From Dehalococcoidia bacterium (GTDB taxonomy: Bacteria > Chloroflexota > Dehalococcoidia > DSTF01 > JACRBR01): DNA of 64,000 nt. The notes beneath the pieces are model-generated. The model was not told the origin of the DNA, did no database searches, and saw only the letters and a program-made list of their open reading frames with translations. Where the stretch lies: positions 1-64,000 of the forward strand of contig JAKFYB010000003.1 in NCBI GenBank assembly GCA_021731085.1. Direction: 5' to 3'. A program made the position numbers and the translations under genes. Shown in pieces: positions 1 to 9,099 of the stretch (positions are counted from its first letter, which is position 1; each line of letters opens with the position of its first letter).

Positions 1-298
1 GGACGATTGGTGCGGTCGGAGCCGGTGGCGGCACGGTGGGCTGAGCTGGCGGCGGTGGCGCGGGCGTGCTGGTAGGCACGACGGCGGGTACGGTGCTCGT
101 CGGATCAGGCTGGCTCGCGGTGCCCGTTGCCTGCGGTGTCGCAGTGGTCGCGACGGCGGTCGTTGTCGGTGGCGCCGCGGTCGGCGTATCGTCATCTGTG
201 GAGTCGCCGCCGCAAGCAGCCAGCATCGCAACGCTTGCAATCATCGCTACCGCGAGAGCGGCGGCATGTAGCCGGTTCGACTTTAGTGCGTATGTCAT
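1..298 (-). CDS. Lipoprotein with Pro/Thr-rich linker, C-terminus cut by window edge
   Basis: The reverse strand reads without stops from an ATG at 298 to the window edge, giving about 99 residues. An Ala/Leu hydrophobic segment (about residues 10-28) ends in a lipobox LAAC with the lipidated Cys at position 29, followed by GGDSTDDD. The rest is a Thr/Pro/Ala-rich low-complexity linker. GGAGAG sits just upstream of the start. Surface anchoring by lipidation is the likely fate. The functional domain lies outside the window, so no function can be given. The linker resembles those in the two ScyD/ScyE-like proteins next to it. Confidence 0.85.
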   Translation of the reverse strand, partial: MTYALKSNRLHAAALAVAMIASVAMLAACGGDSTDDDTPTAAPPTTTAVATTATPQATGTASQPDPTSTVPAVVPTSTPAPPPPAQPTVPPPAPTAPIV

Positions 299-420
299 CT
301 CATCTCTCCGTTCGGACTATCTCGCTCGCGGATCATGCTGTCTCCGCTTTAGGATCAGTATCGCCACCGGCAGCCTACAGGCGCATCAGCCTTTGGACGG
401 ACGCGGCATCCGTCGTAAGC

Positions 421-451
421 AAAAGGGGCCGGCGTCGCACGACGCCGGCCC
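421..451 (-). terminator. Intrinsic terminator
   Basis: A perfect 12-bp GC stem (426-437 with 40-51 of the 400 block, loop CA) is followed on the minus strand by TTTT. It lies 30 nt past the stop of the first ScyD/ScyE-like gene. Confidence 0.85.
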
Positions 452-480
452 GCACATTCACACTTAGCTGAGCCTGCGTC

Positions 481-1791
481 CTAGCGGCGCGTCGTGACAG
501 CACCGACACCAAGCGCGAACGCTCCCGCGATCAGCGCCATCACGGCGATGGTCGAGTAGCCGACCGCGCCCGATGCGTCGCCACCGCTGCCGGTGTTCGG
601 CGGTGCGATTGGGCCACTCGGAACTGTGGCGGTGGGTGCCGGAGCCGTCGTCGGCTGCGGCGCCACGGTTGGTTCGGGAGCAGGAGCGAGCGGCGGGAGC
701 GCCGAGACGCCCTCGATCTTTACGATCTCGCCCTCGAACACGCCGGGGATCGAGAGGCTGTTGTTGCTGACGTACGCCGTGTCGCCATCGAAGACGATCG
801 CGCCAGCGAAGGTCAGGCCCGTCACCAGCGGCGTCAACTCGCCGTCAGCGGCGACGCTGAAGATGGTTGCTGAGTACGCCTCGAAAGGGCCGCCGCCGCT
901 GAAGTCGATGTCCTGGTCGGCGAAGTTCATCGCGTAGAGCTGGCCGCCGGGGCCGAACTCTACGTCGATCATCGAACTTTCACCGCTTGTGATCTCTGTG
1001 GTCGTGCCACTCGGAATGCCGACGCTGTAGATGGTTCCGTCCTCAGGCGCGAACGGGAACGTGCCGAGGTTGGTGACATACATTGGGCCGGAGTCTTGCG
1101 ACGCAATGCCGGTGGACACGGGGTGGCCGCTGAACTCGGCGACGCGAGAAATGTCGCCATCCGTCTCGATCTTCATAAGCTGGTTCTGGTTGCCGTCCGT
1201 CACATAGAAGTCGCCACCGCGCACGACCATTGCGTACGGGTTGCCGCCGGGCTCGATGTCCGGCTGTACGCCCGAAGTGATGTCCGTTACCGGGTTGTCG
1301 ATGTTGAATTGGCCGATGTCGGCGACGAGCTCAGTGCTCCCGTCGTCATCGATGCGGTAGACGCCTGTGGGTGTGTCCGGGGCGCCGTACGCCTCGCCAC
1401 CATGCGTCTGCACGTAGTACAGCTGGTCACCGATGAAGGCGATATCGGCGGGACCGACGGAGTCCATCGTTGCGGTGCTGAAGTCAGAGTGCAGGCCGTC
1501 CGCAACCGTCGTGCGGTCGCCGGTCTCCGGATCGATCTTCGAAATGCGGCCGCTGTCGCCGACGAGGTGCTCAGCCCCGTCAACGGTGATGCTCGTTGAG
1601 CCGCCCGTGCCGGCTTCCGCGACGTACAGCATGCCGTCCGGTCCCAGCTTGAGGCCGCGCGGGCTCAGGAGGCCAGTGGTAATAGCTACGCCTGAGGTTG
1701 GGCCGGGGGCCTGCGCGCTCACACCCATCGATGCGAGCCCTGCCGCACCAACAGCCAGGGCGGCCAGCCCAAACATGATCTTGAAACGCAT
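481..1791 (-). CDS. ScyD/ScyE-family secreted beta-propeller, C-terminal PPNTG anchor
   Basis: 436 aa. The start at 1791 is chosen because GGAGGAAAG stands 6 nt upstream and it opens directly into a signal peptide ending near SAQA. The mature part has repeated propeller-blade motifs (LKLGPDGMLYVAE, VEFGPGGQLYAMN) and resembles the ScyD/ScyE family, named from cyanobacterial scytonemin clusters but widespread in Chloroflexota with unknown function. A Pro/Thr linker of about 40 residues leads to PPNTGSGG, a hydrophobic helix and a terminal RR, the layout of a sortase-type sorting signal. It is a paralogue of the adjacent upstream gene and exactly the same length. A terminator follows, and a hairpin separates it from the paralogue, so the two are probably separate transcription units. 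Family call fairly certain; role unknown. Confidence 0.88.
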   Translation of the reverse strand: MRFKIMFGLAALAVGAAGLASMGVSAQAPGPTSGVAITTGLLSPRGLKLGPDGMLYVAEAGTGGSTSITVDGAEHLVGDSGRISKIDPETGDRTTVADGLHSDFSTATMDSVGPADIAFIGDQLYYVQTHGGEAYGAPDTPTGVYRIDDDGSTELVADIGQFNIDNPVTDITSGVQPDIEPGGNPYAMVVRGGDFYVTDGNQNQLMKIETDGDISRVAEFSGHPVSTGIASQDSGPMYVTNLGTFPFAPEDGTIYSVGIPSGTTTEITSGESSMIDVEFGPGGQLYAMNFADQDIDFSGGGPFEAYSATIFSVAADGELTPLVTGLTFAGAIVFDGDTAYVSNNSLSIPGVFEGEIVKIEGVSALPPLAPAPEPTVAPQPTTAPAPTATVPSGPIAPPNTGSGGDASGAVGYSTIAVMALIAGAFALGVGAVTTRR

Positions 1792-1844
1792 GTCTTTCCT
1801 CCGTGTTGTCGCAGCCATGGCGGGCTGACGAGTTGCAATTACGC

Positions 1845-1876
1845 GAAGAGAGGATCCACGAGCGGATCCTCTCTTC
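1845..1876 (-). terminator. Perfect 13-bp hairpin between the two ScyD/ScyE genes
   Basis: A 13-bp perfect inverted repeat (1845-1857 and 1864-1876, 6-nt loop) lies 17 nt beyond the stop of the upstream paralogue. The following tract is not T-rich (GCGTAATT), so it may be a weak terminator or an mRNA-stabilising hairpin. Confidence 0.6.
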
Positions 1877-1892
1877 ACTAGAGTGCGAAATG

Positions 1893-3203
1893 TTAGCGCC
1901 GAGCTGCTACAACACCTGCGCCTACTGCTGCGGTTCCTGCGAGCGCGAGCAACAGCACGAGGGCCGCGTACGACTGCGCGCCTGCGCCATCACCCGTACC
2001 GGTGTTCGGCGGTGAGATGGGACCAACGGGAGCCGTTGCCGTCGGCACTGGCGCCGGCGGAGCGACGGTTGGCTCCGGTGCAGGAGCTTCTTCAATCGGC
2101 GTCAGGGCCGACACGCCTTCGACCTGAAGCACATCACCGGTTAGGGAGGTGATGTACGCGGTGTCGCCTGAGAAGTTCACCGAAGTCGGCAGTGTGATGC
2201 CGTTGACGAGGACGTCGAATGTCGCATCAGCGTTCCACCGAAGGAGGCGGCCTGGCGGTGGCGGGCCTGCCTCATCGACCTGCTGGTCGCCCATCTGGAG
2301 CACGTAGACCGCACCGCCGGGACCAAACTCAACGTCGATGAGTTGCGCGTAGACGTTCGAGCCTTCGAGCGGAGTCGTGACGCCCGTCGGGTAGGCGATC
2401 GATGCGACGTAGCTGTCCTCGGCAAAGTGCGGCGCCGGGCTGAACCATGTGTTCAGGATCGGGCCGGGGCCGCCAGCGGCCAAGCCTGTCGGCACGACGT
2501 TGTCGAACGCGGCGAGTTCGTCGATCACGCCGTCTAGCGTCGAGCGAAGGATTCGGTTGTGATTGCCGTCGCTGATGATGAACGAGCCATCGCGGAAGTC
2601 GATTGCGAAGGGGTTGCCGTCAGGACCTGCGTCGTCGAAGGCGACGGGATTGTCGACCGCAAACTGGCGGATGTCGGCGACGAGGGTCCAGGACTCGTCG
2701 TCCTCGAAGCGGTAGACGCCATTGGGCCACGGTACATCGACTCCGGGAGGAGCACCGCCAGTGAGAAGGATGTAGAGCGTGTCGCCAACGAAGATGACGT
2801 CAGCCGGCGCCGCAAACGGTTCGCCGCCTGCCACGTCGGACACCGAAAGCAACCCTGTCGCGTAGTCGGTTACCTCGCCCGTCTCGGGGTCGACGCGAAC
2901 GACCTTGCTGTGCAGACCGACCAGCACCGATTCGATGCCGAACGCTTCGGCGAGTTCCGGGGGGAACGTGACGACTTCGTCGCCCGCCAGGGCAGAGCCG
3001 CCGACGCCGGCGTACAGCGCGCCGTCGGGACCGATCACGGCGCCAGTGGTCGAAACGCCACTCGCGATTGTCGTGCCGGCGCTTGGTCCTTCATACGAGA
3101 TCAGGGTCGGTTCGCCCGGATCTTGCGCGAAGGCTGGCACGACGGCCAGCGCGACGGCTGCTAGTGCGGCAGCCGCTGCCGCTCCAATTCGTCTTCGATT
3201 CAT
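1893..3203 (-). CDS. ScyD/ScyE-family secreted beta-propeller, C-terminal PPNTG anchor (paralogue)
   Basis: 436 aa. The start at 3203 has GGAGG 8 nt upstream and an immediate signal peptide (MNRRRIG, then an Ala-rich core, cut near AFA-QDPG). Blade motifs recur (AVIGPDGALYAGV, VEFGPGGAVYVLQ, FIISDGNHNRI). The C-terminus is a Pro/Ala/Thr linker, ISPPNTGTG, a hydrophobic helix and RR. It is clearly homologous along its length to the gene at 481-1791, so this is a tandem duplication that has diverged substantially. Likely exported and held at the cell surface. ScyD/ScyE proteins have no established biochemical activity outside scytonemin-linked hypotheses, so the substrate is unknown. Confidence 0.88.
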   Translation of the reverse strand: MNRRRIGAAAAAALAAVALAVVPAFAQDPGEPTLISYEGPSAGTTIASGVSTTGAVIGPDGALYAGVGGSALAGDEVVTFPPELAEAFGIESVLVGLHSKVVRVDPETGEVTDYATGLLSVSDVAGGEPFAAPADVIFVGDTLYILLTGGAPPGVDVPWPNGVYRFEDDESWTLVADIRQFAVDNPVAFDDAGPDGNPFAIDFRDGSFIISDGNHNRILRSTLDGVIDELAAFDNVVPTGLAAGGPGPILNTWFSPAPHFAEDSYVASIAYPTGVTTPLEGSNVYAQLIDVEFGPGGAVYVLQMGDQQVDEAGPPPPGRLLRWNADATFDVLVNGITLPTSVNFSGDTAYITSLTGDVLQVEGVSALTPIEEAPAPEPTVAPPAPVPTATAPVGPISPPNTGTGDGAGAQSYAALVLLLALAGTAAVGAGVVAARR

Positions 3204-3361
3204 CTCATGAGCCTCCAACTGCGGACAGGGCCACATCCGTCGCGTGGCCAACCAACGCGGCAATTATAGGCCCGAAAACGGCCCATGAGAATAGGTCTTT
3301 TGCAGGAATTGGAGCTTCTTTGGCTTTGGTGCGGGAATGAAACAGTCGGGAGGCCGCAGCT

Positions 3362-3823
3362 TTAGCCGCGAGCTTCCCACAGTGTCCGGTACGACGGGCC
3401 TGCGATGGCGTCCCGTGTGGCGGCGTATTCGCGACGGTAGAGGTCGTCGAGAGCCGCGTCGCAGGTCTCTCGCGCACCTTCGAAGCCAGATCCGATGACG
3501 CGGTCGCGAATACGGCTCCAGATGCCGCTCTCCTCGAGATGGCGGACGCTGTGGGGCCAGAAGAAGAACATGAAGTTCTGCGGCATGCCGAGGGATGGGC
3601 GGTGCTGGCCGAGCCAGAAGAAGCGCTCCTGCACGTTGTCCACGGGATCGACAATGGCCATCATCGGCAGCCCACACACGCCTTCGGGGTCTGAGGCGTC
3701 GTGTCGCGTGTCGACGAGCACGCGCTCCGGGAAGAGGCGGAGGGCCACGGTGAACACGTCGGCATCCTTGATGATGTGCTCGATTTCGCGCAGATCCACG
3801 AGCGGGCCATTCTCCGTGTACAT
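3362..3823 (-). CDS. Conserved hypothetical protein, 153 aa
   Basis: A soluble protein of 153 aa with an AAGGA site 6-7 nt before the ATG. I do not recognise a family. Visible features are an N-terminal acidic/helical part, an aromatic-rich centre (residues about 75-105, with FFWLGQH and NFMFFFWPH) and conserved-looking Trp/Tyr residues towards the end (YRTLWEARG). There is no signal peptide or membrane span. It lies alone between the ScyD/ScyE pair and groEL. Codon use and the good ribosome site make it a real gene; no function is proposed. Confidence 0.75.
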   Translation of the reverse strand: MYTENGPLVDLREIEHIIKDADVFTVALRLFPERVLVDTRHDASDPEGVCGLPMMAIVDPVDNVQERFFWLGQHRPSLGMPQNFMFFFWPHSVRHLEESGIWSRIRDRVIGSGFEGARETCDAALDDLYRREYAATRDAIAGPSYRTLWEARG

Positions 3824-3840
3824 GTTCGTCCTTGGATGTA

Positions 3841-3862
3841 GCGTGGGCTTTACAGCCCGCGT
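3841..3862. repeat. Intergenic palindrome of the GGGCTxxAGCCC type
   Basis: A short inverted repeat built on GTGGGCTTTACAGCCCGCG, upstream of the hypothetical gene. A close relative, with AAA in place of TAC, is at 22316-22334. Confidence 0.5.
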
Positions 3863-3902
3863 GGTCCGTCGGTGGTCTGTGGGATTGCATCAGCGGCCGC
3901 CC

Positions 3903-3926
3903 GTCGTCGGTGAGTTCACTGACGAC
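3903..3926 (-). terminator. Possible hairpin downstream of groEL
   Basis: GTCGTCGGTGA and TCACTGACGAC pair at 10 of 11 positions around a 2-nt centre, 27 nt past the groEL stop. No T-tract follows, so the termination role is uncertain. Confidence 0.4.
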
Positions 3927-3952
3927 TGACGACCGCTGATCGAACCTATTCC

Positions 3953-5581
<1,629 letters not shown>

Positions 5582-5632
5582 CTATTTCCTCCGCTAGTGG
5601 TAGGTTGGTTCTGAATCTGAGTCAGTGAGTTT

Positions 5633-5659
5633 CTAGCACTCTCGCTGAGGGAGTGCTAA
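5633..5659 (-). promoter_or_regulatory. CIRCE operator (HrcA site) of groEL
   Basis: TAGCACTC-N9-GAGTGCTAA matches the CIRCE consensus TTAGCACTC-N9-GAGTGCTAA with only the first base differing. It starts just after the -10 box, so bound HrcA would cover the transcription start. Confidence 0.95.
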
Positions 5660-5662
5660 CCG

Positions 5663-5691
5663 ATTCTAGGCCAATCTGCCACGCGGATCAA
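5663..5691 (-). promoter_or_regulatory. groEL promoter (vegetative sigma type)
   Basis: On the minus strand TTGATC (5691-5686) and TAGAAT (5668-5663) are separated by exactly 17 nt, close to the sigma-A consensus. The predicted start near 5656 falls inside the CIRCE element. Confidence 0.8.
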
Positions 5692-5716
5692 GGGCCGAAG
5701 GTAAGCAGGCGGGACT

Positions 5717-6412
5717 CTAGCGGCGCTGCCGGACGAGGCTGACGACGACCAGATGCGTTGCAGCGAGCATGAGGAACGCCCCTCCAGCCGTCAGAAGGTG
5801 GGCCGAGCTCGTTGTTTCGGTGTGGCCCGCGACGTGGCCTCCCGAGGCGAAGTGCAGGTAGTACTCGCCGTAGAGGCCTGACACGAGCATGCCGGCTCCG
5901 ACGACGAGCGATGCGCCGATGCCGGTTCGGAGCCAGTCGATTCGTGGCGCAGCGGGCGTGCGCGTCGCGAACGGGGCAGCGGCGAGGATGACGGCGCCGA
6001 CGATAACGATGAACAAGCCATCGCCACGACCGGGGAGGTAGAACGCGGCGGCGGGGTCGAGGATGAGCGAGTCGAGGTTGCGCAGGTCGCGGTAGGCGAC
6101 GATGGCGATCGCTATGCCGGCGAGCAGGGATGTCCAGCGGAGGCCGCTCCAGACGCCACGCACGTTCGTGAGCAACGACGCGAGCACGGCGGCGGCGGCG
6201 AGGGCAATGAAGTACTTGCCGTGACCGGCGACGCCGTTGCGCGCGATCAGGCCGGCGTAGAACGTAGCCCAGGTTGTGTAGGCGCCGACGAGGACGGTCG
6301 CGGCGCCGGCGAGGATGAGGAGGTGGGGCAGAAGACTGCCCCACCTGCCCATTTGGAGGGAACGCGCGGAAGCTCCCGTAGTGCCGGTGATCTGTGCGGT
6401 CGCCAGTGCCAT
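5717..6412 (-). CDS. Integral membrane protein, about six TM segments, function unknown
   Basis: 231 aa. The start at 6412 is chosen for its GGAGG 7 nt upstream; longer in-frame extensions have no coding character. Hydrophobic segments are visible at about residues 28-50, 68-85, 93-108, 125-145, 160-180 and 205-225, with little soluble mass. There is a His-rich turn (GGHVAGHTETTSSAH) before the last helix. The cognate lipoprotein gene lies upstream on the same strand across an intergenic array of three hairpins, suggesting a two-gene operon. No family recognised. Confidence 0.8.
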   Translation of the reverse strand: MALATAQITGTTGASARSLQMGRWGSLLPHLLILAGAATVLVGAYTTWATFYAGLIARNGVAGHGKYFIALAAAAVLASLLTNVRGVWSGLRWTSLLAGIAIAIVAYRDLRNLDSLILDPAAAFYLPGRGDGLFIVIVGAVILAAAPFATRTPAAPRIDWLRTGIGASLVVGAGMLVSGLYGEYYLHFASGGHVAGHTETTSSAHLLTAGGAFLMLAATHLVVVSLVRQRR

Positions 6413-6440
6413 GAGTGCCTCCGTTTGTCCGCTGGTTGGT

Positions 6441-6504
6441 GCGAGCGTCCTTGCTCGCCGCGTGCGAGCGATCGTGCTCGCGTTGTGCGAGCTTTCGTGC
6501 TCGC
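6441..6504. repeat. Three tandem 23-bp hairpin repeats
   Basis: GCGAGC-N6-GCTCGC occurs three times with starts at 6441, 6464 and 6487, exactly 23 bp apart. Each copy can fold into its own hairpin. The array lies between the lipoprotein gene and the membrane-protein gene, inside the presumed operon. Confidence 0.9.
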
Positions 6505-6546
6505 GGGAAGGGTGGCCACGTAGGGCCGCCCCTACGATCTCTCTGC

Positions 6547-7242
6547 TTACCTGACGCCGAAGAACAGCACGATGTTCGACGGGATGTCTGCGGTGGCCAT
6601 GGTCGTGTCGCCCTGGACTTCGCGGAGCGTCTCGATCGACTTGCCGGCTTCGAGCATGTCCCAGGCAGCGCGCGTGTTCACGCCGACGACGACAACCTTC
6701 CACGGCGTCTCACCGGCGCCGGAGAATCCGGCCTCGTTCGGGTCGACGATGTGGCTGTGCGGCGGCAGCGGGATCACTTCGCCAAGACCGATCGCACTGA
6801 CGTCGATGTCCGACGGGTGGGCGACACACTCACCGGCGTCCGGACAGTGGAAGGCGATGCCTTCGGTCTCCATGAACAGCGGAACGAGCACCCAGACCGA
6901 CGGGACCGGGTCAGCCGTTCCGGGGGCGTTCATGCCCGCCGCGCCGGCCTGGCACTGCTCGGTGTCGCAAAAGAAATCCTTGGTGTAGAAGACTTCGGCG
7001 ACGCCGCCGCCGCCCCAGCCCGGGGTCACGCCGAGCTCGCCTGCTGCGGCTGTGCCTTCGCCTGCGGGCTCTGTGGCTTCGGGCGCGCTGGTCGGTTGTG
7101 CGGCCATCGTCGCGGCGGGTGTGTTCTCGCCGCCGTCCTCCGGCTCGTCGTCGTCGCTGCACGCCGCAAATGCGCCTACGGCCAGCACAGCGGCAGCCGT
7201 CAGCGCGACGAGCCTGCCTTTCCTTCGAATCGTGTCCAACAT
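6547..7242 (-). CDS. Lipoprotein of unknown function
   Basis: 231 aa from a start at 7242 (GGAGG 8 nt upstream). Signal peptide with lipobox AFAAC and lipidated Cys28, then SDDDEPEDGG and a short Thr/Ala/Pro linker to about residue 75. The remaining 155 residues form a soluble domain with four further Cys (FFCDTEQC and HCPDAGEC) that could make two disulfides, and a PLPPHSHIVD segment. Secreted and membrane-anchored. No Pfam family comes to mind. The downstream gene encodes a polytopic membrane protein, so the two may work together (inference from synteny only). Confidence 0.85.
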   Translation of the reverse strand: MLDTIRRKGRLVALTAAAVLAVGAFAACSDDDEPEDGGENTPAATMAAQPTSAPEATEPAGEGTAAAGELGVTPGWGGGGVAEVFYTKDFFCDTEQCQAGAAGMNAPGTADPVPSVWVLVPLFMETEGIAFHCPDAGECVAHPSDIDVSAIGLGEVIPLPPHSHIVDPNEAGFSGAGETPWKVVVVGVNTRAAWDMLEAGKSIETLREVQGDTTMATADIPSNIVLFFGVR

Positions 7243-7518
7243 CGAATGTCCTCCTGAGGCATCCATTCCGGCGGCGTGCCTGCGCACCCGCTCCTCGGCC
7301 TCTCTCTAAGGACTCATTCGCAGCGGATCGCCGATGGGATCACGGTCGAACGTTGCAATCGCGCATACGGGTCGAAGATTCCGGATCTGCTCGGTTTGGA
7401 GCTCGCCCGCCGACGTGTAGGCGGAGGGCATGTGTTTTCGCGACGATAGGCGGCGGCCACGCGATCGCCAAGCGCCGGATGGCACACGGTGGAGAATCCA
7501 CGTGAAGTCCCCGCCGGC

Positions 7519-7545
7519 CGACGGGTGCGGGCGCCCGTCCTCCTG
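7519..7545. repeat. Dispersed 27-bp palindromic repeat, copy 1
   Basis: GACGGGTGCGGGCGCCCGTC followed by CTCCTG. It differs at one to two positions from the copies at 7657-7683 and 14686-14712. Confidence 0.75.
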
Positions 7546-7656
7546 ACGCGTGCGTACGTACAGCCGGGGGGCGGCTGCGATCCTGTTAGCCTTGCCAGCG
7601 CATCGGGGTGGGTCGCGGCGAGTCGGCGACTCGCCCCTACAGAGTTTGTGTCCTCG

Positions 7657-7683
7657 CGACGGGCGGGGGCGCCCGTCCTCCTG
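7657..7683. repeat. Dispersed 27-bp palindromic repeat, copy 2
   Basis: GACGGGCG-GGGG-CGCCCGTC plus the flank CTCCTG, identical over 27 bp to the copy at 14686-14712. It ends 15 bp from the stop of the transglycosylase-like gene and could act as its terminator hairpin. Confidence 0.8.
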
Positions 7684-7698
7684 CCGCTTCGTAGGGAA

Positions 7699-9099
7699 CT
7701 AATTCTTGGTGGTGCCGGGGACGCCGATGGCTACGTTGACCTGAACGAAGAGGGCGATCTCGACGGTACCGCCGCCGTAGCCGAGGCCTTCGATTTTCAC
7801 TACGGCGGCATCGCTGCCGAGCACCTTGCTGGGATCGGCGGAGATGCGGAGTACGGCCGTGCGCTCGCAGGGAGAGCTTTCGAGGCAGGTGAGATCGTTG
7901 CCGACGGCGACGCCCGCCTGCTGCGAGACAGTGACCCACGACTTATTCGCGGTGACCTTCCACGGAATGATGCCGGTCTGGGTGTTCGAGATGCGCACTT
8001 CGGCCGGCGTTGCGGACTGCCCGGGGCGCACGTTCACGAGGACGATCGAGCGATCGACGGACAGGCGAGGCAAGCCGAGGGCGACGAGACGTCCGAGGAT
8101 GGGCGGCTTCGGCGTGTCGTCGGTGTGCGACGGTTGCGGCGACGGGATATCCATTTTGTCGAACGAACCGCGGAAGTTGGCGAGGTCGAGCGGCGTGCGC
8201 CAGTAGGCATTGTTGAGGTCGGGCAGGCTGGCGTCGATCGGCTTCCACAACTGCTGGCCCTGTACGGTCGGCGGGTGGGCGATGCAGCCGTACACCAGTT
8301 CCTGGTACGGGTATTTCGAGCGATCGTGCCCGAGGCCGTCGCTGGACGGACCGCAGCTGTAGGGCGTACGCGGCCACGAGCCATAGATGGGATCGAGCGG
8401 GTGGTTGCTGCGGTTCGCTCCCGGACCGGTGAAACCGTTGTAGCCCCACACGGCGAAGTACCAGTTCTCGATAATGTGCGGATCGCTCTCCGTGTCGATG
8501 CCGGCGATAGGACGATGCTCCGGCGCGCCGTTCCACTTGTCGATCAGGATCGCCGCGCCACGCCCGATGTTGTAGGCGTAGTGCGTCGCGACGAGCGCTT
8601 GCTCGTTGGTCGGCTGTCCGTTCTCACCCTCGGGTGATGTCATGCCGCTGGTGACCTGAGCGACGCCATAGCCGCAGTCGAACGACACGAGCGCAGGCCC
8701 GATGGCGCCGAAGGGCAGGCCCTGCGAACCCTGCTGCGAAAGGCTCTCGAGCCAGCTGATCGACTTGAGTAGCGTCGGCGGCACGTAGACGGGCTGCTCT
8801 GATCGGTTCTGCCGCGTGCCTGCTTCAACGAAGCGTTGCGAGAAGAACGGGTCGTCCGGAAACAGCATGTCGTGCCCGGCGAGATCCATCGCGAGCATGT
8901 AGAGTTTGCGGTCTTCGGTTGCTTCGTAGGTTGTCGGAGGCTCAACGAAGGCACATGCCTCGGCGACGGGCGTCCGGTGCGTCGGTGTCGGGATCGAGAT
9001 CGCTGCGACTGCAGCGAATACGCCGAGCAACAACAGCGGCGCGCGGCGGACGGACCAGCGGGTCGCGCGGGAGGCGCGTGACGTGATGCGTAACATCAT
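7699..9099 (-). CDS. Secreted lytic-transglycosylase-like protein with BACON-type Ig domain
   Basis: 466 aa. Starts at the ATG ATG overlapping the upstream stop (ATGA), so it is translationally coupled to the PD40 protein. An N-terminal signal/anchor helix (about 20-40) is followed by a region with SISWLES (candidate catalytic Glu) and, about 30 residues later, GYGVAQVT, the spacing and wording of SLT-type transglycosylases. NEQALVATHYAYNIGRG is typical of the helical lysozyme-like fold. Residues about 330-466 hold a beta-rich domain (VNVRPGQSATPAEVRISN, PWKVTANKSWVTVS) like BACON/Ig-like surface modules. Likely role: peptidoglycan cleavage or binding outside the cell. The enzyme call rests on motifs only; it could be an inactive binding protein. 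Confidence 0.7.
   Translation of the reverse strand: MMLRITSRASRATRWSVRRAPLLLLGVFAAVAAISIPTPTHRTPVAEACAFVEPPTTYEATEDRKLYMLAMDLAGHDMLFPDDPFFSQRFVEAGTRQNRSEQPVYVPPTLLKSISWLESLSQQGSQGLPFGAIGPALVSFDCGYGVAQVTSGMTSPEGENGQPTNEQALVATHYAYNIGRGAAILIDKWNGAPEHRPIAGIDTESDPHIIENWYFAVWGYNGFTGPGANRSNHPLDPIYGSWPRTPYSCGPSSDGLGHDRSKYPYQELVYGCIAHPPTVQGQQLWKPIDASLPDLNNAYWRTPLDLANFRGSFDKMDIPSPQPSHTDDTPKPPILGRLVALGLPRLSVDRSIVLVNVRPGQSATPAEVRISNTQTGIIPWKVTANKSWVTVSQQAGVAVGNDLTCLESSPCERTAVLRISADPSKVLGSDAAVVKIEGLGYGGGTVEIALFVQVNVAIGVPGTTKN

Larger units (their letters stand above)
7243..7698. other. 456-bp intergenic region with palindromic repeats, no gene
   Basis: No reading frame here has coding character or a ribosome site. 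It contains two copies of a 27-bp GC palindrome (separate entries) and a GCGAGTCGGCGACTCGC palindrome around 7617-7633. The lipoprotein promoter must lie at its left end. Confidence 0.7.

Noticed and set aside
1792-1878. N-terminal extension of the first ScyD/ScyE-like gene
   Set aside because: The extra 29 codons cross the inverted-repeat hairpin at 1845-1876 and lack coding character; the start at 1791 has a strong ribosome site and signal peptide.
6441-6504. Could the 23-bp repeats be a CRISPR or an integration array
   Set aside because: Units abut directly with no variable spacers of the right length, and there is no recombinase nearby.
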